Shown: positions 1 through 8,021, numbered from the stretch's first letter. The stretch: 27,127 nucleotides of DNA from Pseudobdellovibrio sp. (GCA_025449725.1 JANWIU010000066.1:1-27127); one strand, 5' to 3'. Numbers and translations are program-made. The notes: generated by a model not told the origin, from the sequence alone.

Positions 1-445
1 CAGAACTGGTAAGAAATATTCCTGAAGCCTCTACCCCGTATTTTTCAGCGAAGTTGTAGCTGAAATTAATGCGGCCTCCGACGTTCAAAAACCAGGGAGC
101 ATTTGTTGACAGTCCGGCCCCTGCGAAGACCTGAAAGCGCTCTGTCTTTGGAAGATACTTTTTTTGGATCATCGAAATATCGTTAAAGGGAGAAAGCTTG
201 CCCAGTTCAGATACACTGATGGTGCCGGATTTATATTCTGAATCCTGCTTTAACGATTCCAGTTCTTTCTTTTCTTCATCGGTCAGGGTGTCGACTTTTT
301 TTTCTACCGGCTTCGGCGCCTGATTTTCGTTCGACTTATACAGCTCTTCGATATCAACCACATCTTGATTCTGTAGTTGTTTTTGCTGAGCAAAAGAAAA
401 ACTGCAAAAGAGAAGACATGCCAGTAATACAAATTTAAATTTCAC
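1..445 (-). CDS. Outer-membrane beta-barrel protein, N-terminal part (partial)
   Basis: Only the first 148 codons are in the window; the gene continues past position 1. It starts with GTG at 443-445, preceded by a strong AGGAGG ribosome site five bases upstream. The first 19 residues are a signal peptide ending SFA before QQ. A charged Lys/Glu-rich linker follows (about residues 30-70, including PKPVEKK and EEKKELES), then a run that looks like the first strands of a small barrel (RFQVFAGAG, FLNVGGRINFSYNF, YGVEASGIF). The ribosome site overlaps the TAG stop of the upstream gene at 455, so the two are probably translationally coupled. The strand pattern matches that of the upstream gene, and I infer both belong to the small barrel family often annotated 'outer membrane beta-barrel domain'. 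Exact function is unknown. Confidence 0.75.
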   Translation of the reverse strand, partial: MKFKFVLLACLLFCSFSFAQQKQLQNQDVVDIEELYKSNENQAPKPVEKKVDTLTDEEKKELESLKQDSEYKSGTISVSELGKLSPFNDISMIQKKYLPKTERFQVFAGAGLSTNAPWFLNVGGRINFSYNFAEKYGVEASGIFLTSS

Positions 446-454
446 TGCTGCCTC

Positions 455-1201
455 CTAAAATAAGTAATTCAATCCGAATTCAAGATTGGTTGTTAATGAT
501 AATCGCTCTTCAAAACTGTCATAACTTGGTACCGGGTCCGGCGTTGGTGAAGGAGCAACGCGAAGCGCGCCCCTTTTGAACGGAATCGGCGCCTGGTTAG
601 CAAAAATTCGCAAATCTACCTTGAAGGCCAGACTGTCGGTTAAATAAAATCGTTCACCGACACCGACGGCGATTGCAGGATAACTTTTATGAATGTACTG
701 CAGAATTCCCGCAGTACCTGAAAAATAAATCGAAGTGTTAATTACACCATTACGGGTAACACTTAATTTTCCGTAATACAGTTTGAAATTGTAATCAGCG
801 AGAATGCTTGAAACAGGATAAGGTGCCCGAGTGAAATCCAAATGGAAAGCATCTCGTAAGCCTTGCGCATCTTTTGAAAGCCCCACTGAATTTTGTGCAA
901 ATAATAGCCCCAGAGAGTGAACTTCGCTGAAATGATAGTTTACCGCAAGTCCGATTTTGGTCGCATTATAAACAGGCTCTGTAATCGCGAGCCCACCGAA
1001 AATGCCGACATCAAAAGTTTGTGAATCTTTTACGTTTCTATTTCGGACACTGACCTTCGTATCAAAAACAGGGTAAACACTGTCTCGGGCCAATTCATCA
1101 GTTGGAATTGAAATCTCATCAGCATGGGCATGAATGAAGAACAGCGACCATGTTGCGAAGAATGTAATAAAAAATCGTTTTGCCATCTCTATGTTGCTCA
1201 T
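455..1201 (-). CDS. Small outer-membrane beta-barrel protein
   Basis: From the ATG at 1201 this encodes 248 residues. A signal peptide ends about residue 28 (IHAHA before DEIS). The rest alternates polar and hydrophobic residues as in an eight-to-ten-stranded barrel (VSVRNRNV, FDVGIFGGLA, IGLAVNYHF, LSLTTNLEFGLNYLF) and ends in aromatic Phe, as outer-membrane proteins usually do. No enzymatic motif is visible. A later in-frame ATG at 1186 would give an even tidier signal peptide, and an earlier one at 1252 is unlikely. I prefer 1201 because a TATAAT box lies seven bases before it, which suggests a leaderless message. The gene precedes and is probably co-transcribed with the partial barrel gene downstream; both may act as a pair in envelope function or gliding-type surface assembly, but that is inference. 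Confidence 0.75.
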   Translation of the reverse strand: MSNIEMAKRFFITFFATWSLFFIHAHADEISIPTDELARDSVYPVFDTKVSVRNRNVKDSQTFDVGIFGGLAITEPVYNATKIGLAVNYHFSEVHSLGLLFAQNSVGLSKDAQGLRDAFHLDFTRAPYPVSSILADYNFKLYYGKLSVTRNGVINTSIYFSGTAGILQYIHKSYPAIAVGVGERFYLTDSLAFKVDLRIFANQAPIPFKRGALRVAPSPTPDPVPSYDSFEERLSLTTNLEFGLNYLF

Positions 1202-1208
1202 CCTCGGA

Positions 1209-1214
1209 ATTATA
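1209..1214 (-). promoter_or_regulatory. -10 box (TATAAT) for the barrel gene pair
   Basis: On the minus strand a perfect TATAAT lies seven bases before the ATG at 1201. No good -35 hexamer is obvious 16-18 bases further up. The spacing puts transcription start at or next to the A of ATG. Confidence 0.45.
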
Positions 1215-1270
1215 CTATTCTTTATTGTGGAAAATATATGAGTTGAGGGCAATCAAGTACTTACGATGTG

Positions 1271-1284
1271 CCGACAAAGGTCGG
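1271..1284 (-). other. Short hairpin downstream of ftsI
   Basis: CCGAC and GTCGG form a perfect five-base stem with a four-base loop about 40 bases after the ftsI stop. There is no following T-run on the minus strand, so it is at best a weak or Rho-assisted terminator. The rest of the 1202-1322 gap holds the barrel-gene promoter and nothing else I can name. Confidence 0.3.
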
Positions 1285-1322
1285 TATAGAAATTCGACTG
1301 ACTTTAGTCTGTAAATGCAAAG

Positions 1323-3299
1323 TTACCGGAGAATAATGGTCATATTGCGATCGTTATCGAGTTGCTGACCTTGTTCAGGATAGGTGGATTCAACTCTTCC
1401 GTTGCCGACAAATTTTACCTGAATTTTTTGTTGGCCGGTGATCTTCAAAACTTCTCTCATTGTCAGCGTTTTAAGATACGGCGCAACCGGATTCAGCTCT
1501 GTAGGGACCGTTTTTGCCCCATCACCGTTAATGTTGATTTCTTTATCGGCCAGAGGATCTTCCTGACGCGCAACCTGAACAGAAGAGTTCGGAATTCCCT
1601 GGCCGTTATCACCGAGAATTTCCGGATTAATTCCGTTTTTTCTTACAGCATACGAAGCAATCTTAGAAAATAGCGGTGCCGCCACCTGCGTGCCGTAGTA
1701 ACCGTTCTTTTTTGGATAATCAATGCCGACAAAAATAACGAATTGCGGGTCATTGGCAGGAATAAACCCGGAGAAACTTCCGATGTACGCACCTTTTTGG
1801 TAGCCTTTTCCCACGGATTTAATCTTTTGCGCAGTTCCTGTCTTGCCGCCAACGATGTATCCGGGAACACGGGCTGCTCCGCCCGTTCCATTCTCTGAAG
1901 TGACTCCTGTTAACATCAAACGCATTTTTGCAGCGGTGTCTTCGGATATCACACGGCGAATATCCTGAGGCTTTGTAACTTGAACCTCTCCTGTTTCAAC
2001 ATCAGTGATGCTTTCAACAATATACGGGCGCTTTAACATACCGCCATTGGCAATAGCAGCGTAAGCGTTGGCCAATTGTAAAGGTGTCGCGGTAATCCCT
2101 TGTCCGAATGAAACGTTTGCCAACAAATGATCTGACCAAGGAAGCCTAACGGTGATTCCTTTAGCTTCTCCGGGCAGATCTACTCCGCAACGTTCGCCGA
2201 ATCCGAAAGATAAGAGACCGCGCTTTAGCTTGTCATCACCCATTTGCAATGCAATTTTTGCAGTACCGATATTTGAAGAACGCGCCAGAACTTCACTGAC
2301 GGTAATTGTACCTTGCGCATGATCTGCTTCGGCTTCATGAATGACTCGTTTGCCGATTCTGAAATTTCCGTTTTCGCAGAAAATTTTTGTATTCGGTTTA
2401 ACTTTTTTCTCATCAATTGCTTGCGCGATGACAAAAGTTTTTAAAGTACTTCCCGGTTCAAATGTATCGGTAATCGCGCGGTTTCGTCTTTGAAAAGAGT
2501 TGGCATTCTGAGGACTGTTCGGATCATAAGTAGGCAAGCTGGCAATGGCTCTTATCGCAGAAGTTTTAGCATCAAGAATAACCGCCCAGCCGCCGTCCGC
2601 ATCGTGTTCACGAATGGTATGCATCATCTCAGCTTCAACAAAATACTGAAGTTCTGAATCGATCGTTAAACGCATTTCTTTACCCTGCGGATTTTCAGTG
2701 AACAACAATCCATCCTGAACAAGCGGCCGCCCGCGGGCATCACGTCTTGTTACAACTTTCTTTTGCTGACCTCTTAAACTCTCGTCATGGTAAAGTTCGA
2801 TTCCTTCAAGAGCTTGACCTTCTTTACCCACAAATCCCAGAGTAGAACCCAACAGACTGTCATTCGGGTAGACACGCTTCCAGTCTTCTACAAGCCCAAG
2901 GCCTTTAACTTTCATTTCTCTGATTTTTTCTGCGGCGGTGGCATCAATTAAACGGTCTAACCATACAAAACGGCGGCTGCCATCAGCAATCTTCAACATG
3001 ATTTCACGTCCGGCAAGGCCGGTGATTTTCGCCAGTTGATCGGCCACCTTTTTTTTATCTTTTAAAATCTTCGGATCAGCGTAAAGAGAGTAGGAAGGCG
3101 ATGACATCGCCAGCTCTTTCCCGTTTTTGTCGTAAATGTTTCCTCTACGGGCAGGAAGTGTAACGACAGTTTGAAACTGACGAGCTTGCAGAGTATTGAG
3201 CTTGTTGTGCGGAATAAATTGCAGGTATCCGGCTCTGAAGATCAATAGCGACCATAAAAAACAAATGAATATGAATAAAGTTACAATTTTTGCTTTCAA
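1323..3299 (-). CDS. ftsI: FtsI/PBP3-type septal peptidoglycan transpeptidase with PASTA domain
   Basis: A class B penicillin-binding protein that cross-links septal peptidoglycan during division. The 658 residues run as follows: a short cytoplasmic start, one membrane anchor (about 4-22), the dimerisation/pedestal domain beginning at RRGNIYDKNG (51-60), then the transpeptidase domain. All three catalytic motifs are visible: STLK at 284-287 (nucleophile S284), SSN at 341-343 and KTGT at 486-489. After a linker (about 555-604) the last 50 residues (about 605-658, TMREVLK to MTIILR) read as one PASTA module, a fold known to bind peptidoglycan or beta-lactams. Its ATG overlaps the ftsL stop by four bases (ATGA), a sign of coupled translation. 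The usual next gene of the cluster, murE, is not present downstream. Confidence 0.95.
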   Translation of the reverse strand: MKAKIVTLFIFICFLWSLLIFRAGYLQFIPHNKLNTLQARQFQTVVTLPARRGNIYDKNGKELAMSSPSYSLYADPKILKDKKKVADQLAKITGLAGREIMLKIADGSRRFVWLDRLIDATAAEKIREMKVKGLGLVEDWKRVYPNDSLLGSTLGFVGKEGQALEGIELYHDESLRGQQKKVVTRRDARGRPLVQDGLLFTENPQGKEMRLTIDSELQYFVEAEMMHTIREHDADGGWAVILDAKTSAIRAIASLPTYDPNSPQNANSFQRRNRAITDTFEPGSTLKTFVIAQAIDEKKVKPNTKIFCENGNFRIGKRVIHEAEADHAQGTITVSEVLARSSNIGTAKIALQMGDDKLKRGLLSFGFGERCGVDLPGEAKGITVRLPWSDHLLANVSFGQGITATPLQLANAYAAIANGGMLKRPYIVESITDVETGEVQVTKPQDIRRVISEDTAAKMRLMLTGVTSENGTGGAARVPGYIVGGKTGTAQKIKSVGKGYQKGAYIGSFSGFIPANDPQFVIFVGIDYPKKNGYYGTQVAAPLFSKIASYAVRKNGINPEILGDNGQGIPNSSVQVARQEDPLADKEININGDGAKTVPTELNPVAPYLKTLTMREVLKITGQQKIQVKFVGNGRVESTYPEQGQQLDNDRNMTIILR

Positions 3300-3601
3300 C
3301 GATTCACCCGCGCCGCCACATCAACAGGATTAAGCTGAATAATTTGAGCCGCAGTAGCGCGATTTAACGTAAGCTTTTGTGTGGCCACGTTTTCTAAAAG
3401 CTGAGGACGCGTCAGCTTCGCCAAAAGAATTTCTTTTTGCTTTTGGACTTCAATAACTTTTCTGTATTCGTGAGTGAGTTTCAGAACATTATAAGAAATG
3501 CGTCGTTCTTCCATTTTCACGAACACAATTCCAAGCAATGTGGAAATAATAAAGACAATACTGACAAATGGTTTTAACTGTCGTAACTCGCTGCTGCTCA
3601 T
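3296..3601 (-). CDS. ftsL: FtsL-type division protein
   Basis: A 101-residue single-pass membrane protein lying between rsmH and ftsI, exactly the position of ftsL in division and cell-wall clusters. Residues 1-10 are cytoplasmic, 11-28 (FVSIVFIISTLLGIVFVK) form the membrane segment, and about 30-65 is a Lys/Glu/Leu-rich heptad region typical of the FtsL/DivIC periplasmic coiled coil that pairs with FtsB and recruits FtsW-FtsI. FtsL proteins diverge strongly in sequence, so the call rests on size, topology and gene order. GAGG lies five bases before the ATG. The stop overlaps the ftsI start. Confidence 0.85.
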   Translation of the reverse strand: MSSSELRQLKPFVSIVFIISTLLGIVFVKMEERRISYNVLKLTHEYRKVIEVQKQKEILLAKLTRPQLLENVATQKLTLNRATAAQIIQLNPVDVAARVNR

Positions 3602-3629
3602 CCTGACCTCTGTGCTGAATAATCCTTAT

Positions 3630-4574
3630 TCAACTTCCGCTGTTCTGATCACGTTGCTGTCGGCGTAACGCAAACTTATCAGGTTTTTCAGGCTCAGGCC
3701 CTTTTTGAAAAACCCTCAGTTTGGCGCTGCGCGCCCTGACATTTATTTTACATTCATTTTCAGAGGGCACAATAACTTTTTTATTTACCAGAAATCCGTC
3801 TGCGGAATTTTTGAAAATGTTTTTCACGAGTCTGTCTTCGAGAGAGTGAAAAGTAATTATAGCAATACGACCTTTGTCCTGCATTTGCCTGATTAATAGA
3901 GGAATGACCTCTTCGACAACCTGAAGTTCACGATTTACAACAAGCCTCAACGCCATAAAGTACTGAGTGGCCGGGTGAAATCCTTTTTTCTGCCAACCAT
4001 CCACTCTTTCAATCAACTGTGCCAACTGTAAAGTGGTTGTAAATGGTTTAGTCGTACGGTCATTGACGATGGCGCGAATCACTCGCGCCGGGTTTTGGAC
4101 TTCTCCATATGATTTAAAGATTTCAAAAAGATCTTCGGATTCAAATTCGTTGATAATTTTGGCCGCCGTCAGTTCCTGCTTTTGATTCATCCGCATATCT
4201 AACGGACCGTCCTTATTAAAGCTGAATCCGCGCTGTGCCTGATCCAGCTGGGGAGAACTGACACCGAGATCCAGCAGGACCATGTCGATTCCCGCCGCTT
4301 TTTCTGCTTTTACAAATTCAAGAAAATTTTGATGATGAATTTCGATTCGTCCGGAATTAATTTCCGCGGCCCACGTTTTTTTTGCCTGATCGATGGCTTG
4401 AGTGTCCTGATCGGTGGCGTAACATTTTGCGGGTTCAAACTTTTCGAAGATAGCTTTGAAGTGCCCGCCTCTTCCGTAGGTTCCATCGAAGTAAACTAAG
4501 TTTTTTTGTCCGGCAAAAGGTGAAAAAAGTTCTAACACCTCATTCAACAAAACCGGAATATGGATTTCACTCAC
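3630..4574 (-). CDS. rsmH: 16S rRNA (cytosine1402-N4)-methyltransferase RsmH
   Basis: Transfers a methyl group from S-adenosylmethionine to N4 of cytosine 1402 in the decoding centre of 16S rRNA. The 314 residues match the family length. The SAM-binding signature FDGTYGRGGH occurs at about 29-38, and the family motif LDLGVSSPQLDQAQRGFSF is complete. It starts with GTG at 4574, with GAGG eight bases ahead, and is the first gene of the rsmH-ftsL-ftsI operon. In many bacteria mraZ precedes it; here a divergent gene lies there instead and no mraZ is seen. Its promoter is at 4597-4625. Confidence 0.96.
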   Translation of the reverse strand: MSEIHIPVLLNEVLELFSPFAGQKNLVYFDGTYGRGGHFKAIFEKFEPAKCYATDQDTQAIDQAKKTWAAEINSGRIEIHHQNFLEFVKAEKAAGIDMVLLDLGVSSPQLDQAQRGFSFNKDGPLDMRMNQKQELTAAKIINEFESEDLFEIFKSYGEVQNPARVIRAIVNDRTTKPFTTTLQLAQLIERVDGWQKKGFHPATQYFMALRLVVNRELQVVEEVIPLLIRQMQDKGRIAIITFHSLEDRLVKNIFKNSADGFLVNKKVIVPSENECKINVRARSAKLRVFQKGPEPEKPDKFALRRQQRDQNSGS

Positions 4575-4596
4575 AGAGAACCTCGACCAAAGTTTT

Positions 4597-4625
4597 ATAT
4601 TAAAATCGGCTTATTTGTCGGTCAA
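4597..4625 (-). promoter_or_regulatory. Sigma70-type promoter of rsmH-ftsL-ftsI
   Basis: On the minus strand, -35 TTGACC (4620-4625), a 17-base spacer and -10 TAATAT (4597-4602). It is back-to-back with the promoter of the plus-strand gene; the two -35 boxes share base 4620. Confidence 0.75.
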
Positions 4626-4643
4626 GGCAGAATAAACTATTCT
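4615..4643 (+). promoter_or_regulatory. Sigma70-type promoter of the zinc-ribbon gene and hpt
   Basis: -35 TTGTCG (4615-4620), a 17-base spacer and -10 TATTCT (4638-4643), followed by GAGGAG just before the ATG at 4659. Transcription would begin near 4650. Confidence 0.65.
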
Positions 4644-4658
4644 GAATAGAGGAGACAT

Positions 4659-5594
4659 ATGCTAATCAATTGCCCGCGTTGCGGCTTTTCACAGCCTCAA
4701 GACCAATATTGCGCTCAATGTGGCATTGATATGCAAAGATATAAACCAAAAGAGCAGCCTCTTTTGGCGCAAATTTTCGGTAACACCGCTTTTCAAATCA
4801 TCGCGCTCTTAATCGCAACTTTTTTGGTAGGCCAATACATTTTAACTAAGCCTGCTCCGCGAAAGTTTGTACAGCGAATGATCCATCCGGTAACTAAATC
4901 TGAAAGCGTGCGGGTAGCCGAAGAAGAAACCGCGCAATCCGCCAGGTCCCAGGCTTCTGATTCCGAAAATGAAGACAGTTCGACTGAATCTTCTGCAAGA
5001 GCAGCAACCGGCGGCGGCGCGGAAACCGCAGCTGTGGCCGGCGGAGCCGCTAAATCCGCACTTGATCCCAACACGCATTTGATTCGCTTAAGTTTCGCAG
5101 AAGTTCCGGTAGAAACTGTAACAAAATGGATTTCAGAAAGTAACAGCGCCGGCCTTTATCAAAGTCTCACCGACTACTCCGTGGGGATATTAACAAACTT
5201 TTCAGCTCAGAATGACAAGTTTCAGTCTTTGAAAGCGGCTGATTTGAAAATTCTGGCCGGTAGCAGCGCTTCGAATTTGTCCGGTATTATGAATGACGAC
5301 AGCACGCAGCTAATCGGAATGACTGTAAATGTCGAACTCAAATCTATAGAGAATGAGACCCTTTTGGGCAGCATCAATGTAAACAAGACCAGCTCACAGG
5401 GCACGGAAGGCTACCCGTCAGAGTTTGAACTGCCTAAAGGTTCTGCTTTCTTTCTAATAGGGGCTTTGAAGGTGGAAAACTTTCAGACCGACCGGACTAA
5501 ATTAACAATGCCCCCGTTTCAAATCTTCAAGTCCCAGGACTTTATGACACGTAAAACAGAGTTTGTCATAATCCTCGAACCCGTCTATAAATAA
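4659..5594 (+). CDS. Zinc-ribbon single-pass membrane protein of unknown function
   Basis: 311 residues that I do not recognise as a named family. Residues 5-21 carry a CPRC...CAQC zinc ribbon (C5, C8, C18, C21). A single membrane segment follows at about 44-62, then a low-complexity Ser/Glu/Ala/Gly linker (about 80-135), and finally a folded domain (about 140-311) with alternating strands and a regular end (KTEFVIILEPVYK). The order implies a cytoplasmic zinc ribbon and a periplasmic C-terminal domain. It starts at ATG 4659 with GAGGAG upstream and lies 21 bases before hpt, so it is probably the first gene of a three-gene unit. The zinc ribbon could bind a protein partner; no enzymatic residues are evident. 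Confidence 0.8.
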   Translation: MLINCPRCGFSQPQDQYCAQCGIDMQRYKPKEQPLLAQIFGNTAFQIIALLIATFLVGQYILTKPAPRKFVQRMIHPVTKSESVRVAEEETAQSARSQASDSENEDSSTESSARAATGGGAETAAVAGGAAKSALDPNTHLIRLSFAEVPVETVTKWISESNSAGLYQSLTDYSVGILTNFSAQNDKFQSLKAADLKILAGSSASNLSGIMNDDSTQLIGMTVNVELKSIENETLLGSINVNKTSSQGTEGYPSEFELPKGSAFFLIGALKVENFQTDRTKLTMPPFQIFKSQDFMTRKTEFVIILEPVYK

Positions 5595-5615
5595 CAGACT
5601 TAACTAAGGATTTTT

Positions 5616-6152
5616 ATGAATGCCAAAAACCTGGAACTGAAGACTTATATTTCAGAAGAAAAACTCCAAGCCAAAGTAAAAGAAATCGGGCAAGAACTGA
5701 CCAAAAAATTTAAAGGAAAAAAACTGACTGCGATCTGTGTTTTAAAAGGATCGTTCATGTTTTATTCTGATTTGATCAGAAGTATTGATACTGACTTAAC
5801 TTGCGAATTCTTCGGTGTTTCTAGTTATCACGGCGGAACTTCATCTTCAGGTGAAGTAAAAGTAACGTTGGATTTGTCGACACCGATTGAGAATCAACAT
5901 GTGATTTTGGTTGAAGATATCGTTGATACCGGCTTAACAATGAACTACTTAAAAAAATCAATTGAGTCGCGCAAACCGGCTTCTTTAACAACGGTTGCAT
6001 TACTTGAAAAACCTGAAGCCTTGAAAGTACCTTGCAAGTTGGATCACGTTGGCTTTCAAATTACTAATGAATTTGTTGTTGGTTACGGTCTTGATTACGA
6101 TGGTTACTTCCGCAATTTACCTTACATTGCCCAAGTTCAAAATTTTCAATAA
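5616..6152 (+). CDS. hpt: Hypoxanthine phosphoribosyltransferase
   Basis: Purine salvage enzyme that joins hypoxanthine (often also guanine) to PRPP to give IMP or GMP, in the cytoplasm. At 178 residues it has normal bacterial length. The PRPP-binding signature VILVEDIVDTGLT lies at about 96-108, with the acidic pair E100-D101. The early LKGSF (43-47) and the SSYHGGTSSSG flexible loop (69-79) also match the family. AAGGA lies five bases before the ATG. The stop TAA is part of the ribosome site of the next gene. Confidence 0.95.
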   Translation: MNAKNLELKTYISEEKLQAKVKEIGQELTKKFKGKKLTAICVLKGSFMFYSDLIRSIDTDLTCEFFGVSSYHGGTSSSGEVKVTLDLSTPIENQHVILVEDIVDTGLTMNYLKKSIESRKPASLTTVALLEKPEALKVPCKLDHVGFQITNEFVVGYGLDYDGYFRNLPYIAQVQNFQ

Positions 6153-6161
6153 GGATTGATC

Positions 6162-6446
6162 ATGAAGATCGTTTTAGTATTAAGTTTACTTTTAGGACTT
6201 TCAGCTTTTGCTGATGATAACGTTGTTCAACCGACCCCAACTGACAATGGCAAGGCCACCGACGTTAATGACGATATCAAGGGAACTCTCACACCGGCTT
6301 CTGAAGACCGCACTAAGCAGTTAGAAGAAAACAAAAAAGTTCACGAAGATAAAATTAAAAATCAGCCTAAAGGCAAAGCTAAAGGTCATGCGAAAAAAGC
6401 GGCAAAAAAATCAAATAAAAAAGCCGCTAAAAAGCCTAAAAAGTAA
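6162..6446 (+). CDS. Small exported Lys/Ala-rich protein
   Basis: 94 residues from the ATG at 6162. The ribosome site AAGGA at 6151-6155 overlaps the hpt stop, so the two genes are tightly coupled; a TTG at 6156 is too close to that site to be the start. Residues 1-17 are a signal peptide (LLLGLSAFA before DD). The middle is acidic and Asp/Thr-rich. The last 30 residues are almost only Lys, Ala, Gly and Pro, in blocks such as KGKAKGHAKKAAKKSNKKAA, resembling histone H1 or HctB tails. Those proteins act on DNA in the cytoplasm, while this one appears exported, so the tail more likely binds anionic envelope polymers (inference). A terminator follows directly. Confidence 0.75.
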   Translation: MKIVLVLSLLLGLSAFADDNVVQPTPTDNGKATDVNDDIKGTLTPASEDRTKQLEENKKVHEDKIKNQPKGKAKGHAKKAAKKSNKKAAKKPKK

Positions 6447-6465
6447 TTTTAAAACGACCCAATCG

Positions 6466-6502
6466 AAAAGCCTGTTTTTTACGCATTAAAACAGGCTTTT
6501 TT
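6466..6502 (+). terminator. Rho-independent terminator after hpt operon
   Basis: A perfect 13-base stem (AAAAGCCTGTTTT at 6466-6478 with AAAACAGGCTTTT at 6488-6500), a nine-base loop and a T-run. The A-rich left arm means it could also work on the opposite strand. Confidence 0.9.
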
Positions 6503-6525
6503 AATTTAAAAAGCCTCAAAAAATC

Positions 6526-6556
6526 TCGACAAAATGTCTCTTTGCGAGAGAATAAA
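6526..6556 (+). promoter_or_regulatory. Possible thyA-folA promoter
   Basis: TCGACA (6526-6531) differs from the -35 consensus at one base; AATAAA (6551-6556) could be the -10 at a long 19-base spacing. TCTCG (6524-6528) and CGAGA (6545-6549) flank part of the spacer as an inverted repeat. Confidence 0.35.
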
Positions 6557-6582
6557 AGACGGAATATCAGAGGGGATCAGCC

Positions 6583-7377
6583 ATGAAACAATATCACGAT
6601 TTATTAAAGCATGTTTTGGCTCACGGGGAAAAGAAAAGCGACCGTACGGGCACAGGGACATTAAGTGTTTTCGGTTATCAAAGTCGTTACAACCTCGCAG
6701 AGGGATTTCCCTTACTGACGACAAAAAAATTACATACGCGTTCGATTTTTTACGAATTGTTGTGGTTTTTGCGTGGTGAAACCAACATTAAATTTTTAAA
6801 AGACAATAAAGTTTCTATCTGGGATGAGTGGGCAGCAGAAAACGGCGAGCTGGGCCCGATATACGGTAAGCAATGGCGCTATTGGGAAACTGCGGATGGC
6901 AAAACCGTAGATCAGATTTCAAATGTTATTCAGCAAATTAAATCTAACCCGGATTCGCGCCGTCACCTTGTGATTGCATTTAACCCGGGTGACGTTGATA
7001 AGATGGCACTTCCGCCCTGTCATGCGTTCTTTCAGTTTTACGTCGCCAACGGCAAGCTCTCTTGCCAGCTGTACCAGCGAAGTGCGGATATTTTCTTAGG
7101 TGTGCCGTTCAATATCGCCAGCTACGCGCTTTTGGTTCACATGGTAGCGCAAGTTTGTGATCTTAAAGTGGGTGATTTTATTCATACCCTCGGCGATGCC
7201 CATATTTATTCAAATCACATGGAGCAAGTTCATACGCTTTTAGCACGTGAGCCGCGTCCACTTCCACAGTTGAAGTTGAACCCGGAAATTAAAGACATCT
7301 TTGATTTCAAATATGAAGATATCTCAATTGTGGGATACGACCCTCACCCTGTAATTAAGGCTGAGGTTGCTGTTTGA
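6583..7377 (+). CDS. thyA: Thymidylate synthase
   Basis: Makes dTMP from dUMP with methylenetetrahydrofolate as methyl donor and reductant, releasing dihydrofolate. The 264 residues equal the length of the E. coli enzyme. The catalytic Cys is C146 in PPCHAFFQFYV, and RTGTGTLSVFG (21-31), RRHLV (126-130) and the QRSADIFLGVPFNIASY block are all present. The ribosome site is AGAGGGG upstream of ATG 6583. The downstream gene folA, which regenerates tetrahydrofolate from its product, overlaps its stop codon by four bases, linking the two steps of the folate cycle. Confidence 0.97.
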   Translation: MKQYHDLLKHVLAHGEKKSDRTGTGTLSVFGYQSRYNLAEGFPLLTTKKLHTRSIFYELLWFLRGETNIKFLKDNKVSIWDEWAAENGELGPIYGKQWRYWETADGKTVDQISNVIQQIKSNPDSRRHLVIAFNPGDVDKMALPPCHAFFQFYVANGKLSCQLYQRSADIFLGVPFNIASYALLVHMVAQVCDLKVGDFIHTLGDAHIYSNHMEQVHTLLAREPRPLPQLKLNPEIKDIFDFKYEDISIVGYDPHPVIKAEVAV

Positions 7378-7883
7378 TTTTATCTCACATCGTCGCTGTT
7401 AGTGAAAATGAGGTCATTGGTAAAGACAATGAACTTCTTTGGCACTACAGCGAAGATCTGAATTACTTTAAAAAAAGAACGACCGGCAAAATTATGATTA
7501 TGGGCCGGAAGACTTTTGATTCTTTAAAGAAACCGCTTCCAAAGCGCTTTCATATTGTGATTTCGCGACAAAATATTGATAGTCCTCATGATAATGTAAA
7601 ATACGTTAATAGTTTATCGGAAGCCTATCAGTTAGCCGACAAAATGACTTTGTCTGAGCAGTGGCCTGAAGAAGTGATGATTGTTGGCGGCGGCCAGATT
7701 TATAAAGAAAGCCTTAAAGACACCGATTTTTTGTATATCACTCGCATTCCCGGAGAATACAATGGAGACACTTTTTACTCGTTGAAAATTCCTACACAAT
7801 TCAAAATTGCGTTTAGCCAGTTTAGCTCTGAAGTGCCTGGACTGCGTTATGAAATTTGGTCCAAAGAACGTACCGACGATTAA
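7374..7883 (+). CDS. folA: Dihydrofolate reductase
   Basis: Reduces dihydrofolate to tetrahydrofolate with NADPH, completing the cycle driven by ThyA. The 169 residues have family length. Visible features are IVAVSENEVIGKDN (6-19), the acidic substrate-binding D28 in WHYSEDLNYFK, the NADPH loop IMGRKTFDSL and the late IVGGGQIY. The start is TTG at 7374, overlapping the thyA TGA (TTGA), with GAGG seven bases ahead; I see no better start. A TTG start with overlap suggests low, coupled translation. The usual Pro-Trp region before the acidic residue is altered (YSED), a minor departure. Confidence 0.95.
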   Translation: MILSHIVAVSENEVIGKDNELLWHYSEDLNYFKKRTTGKIMIMGRKTFDSLKKPLPKRFHIVISRQNIDSPHDNVKYVNSLSEAYQLADKMTLSEQWPEEVMIVGGGQIYKESLKDTDFLYITRIPGEYNGDTFYSLKIPTQFKIAFSQFSSEVPGLRYEIWSKERTDD

Positions 7884-8013
7884 AAAATCAGCTGAATAAA
7901 AAATAATTTTCAAACAAATTTTTTAAAATTAATTTTCCTTTTTTAGTCAAAAAAATTCGTCAAACTTTTAAACAATATAAATGAATCTCTGGTCTTTAAA
8001 AAAACTGCTTTAG

Positions 8014-8021
8014 GCCGATAA
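8014..8021 (+). promoter_or_regulatory. GCCGATAA element ahead of the PilZ gene
   Basis: GCCGATAA equals the -10 consensus of the flagellar sigma factor (sigma28/FliA) and ends seven bases before the ATG. The matching TAAA lies about 13 bases upstream rather than the usual 15. Read as sigma70, GATAAG has no good -35. The rest of the AT-rich gap 7884-8028 holds nothing I can name. Confidence 0.35.
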
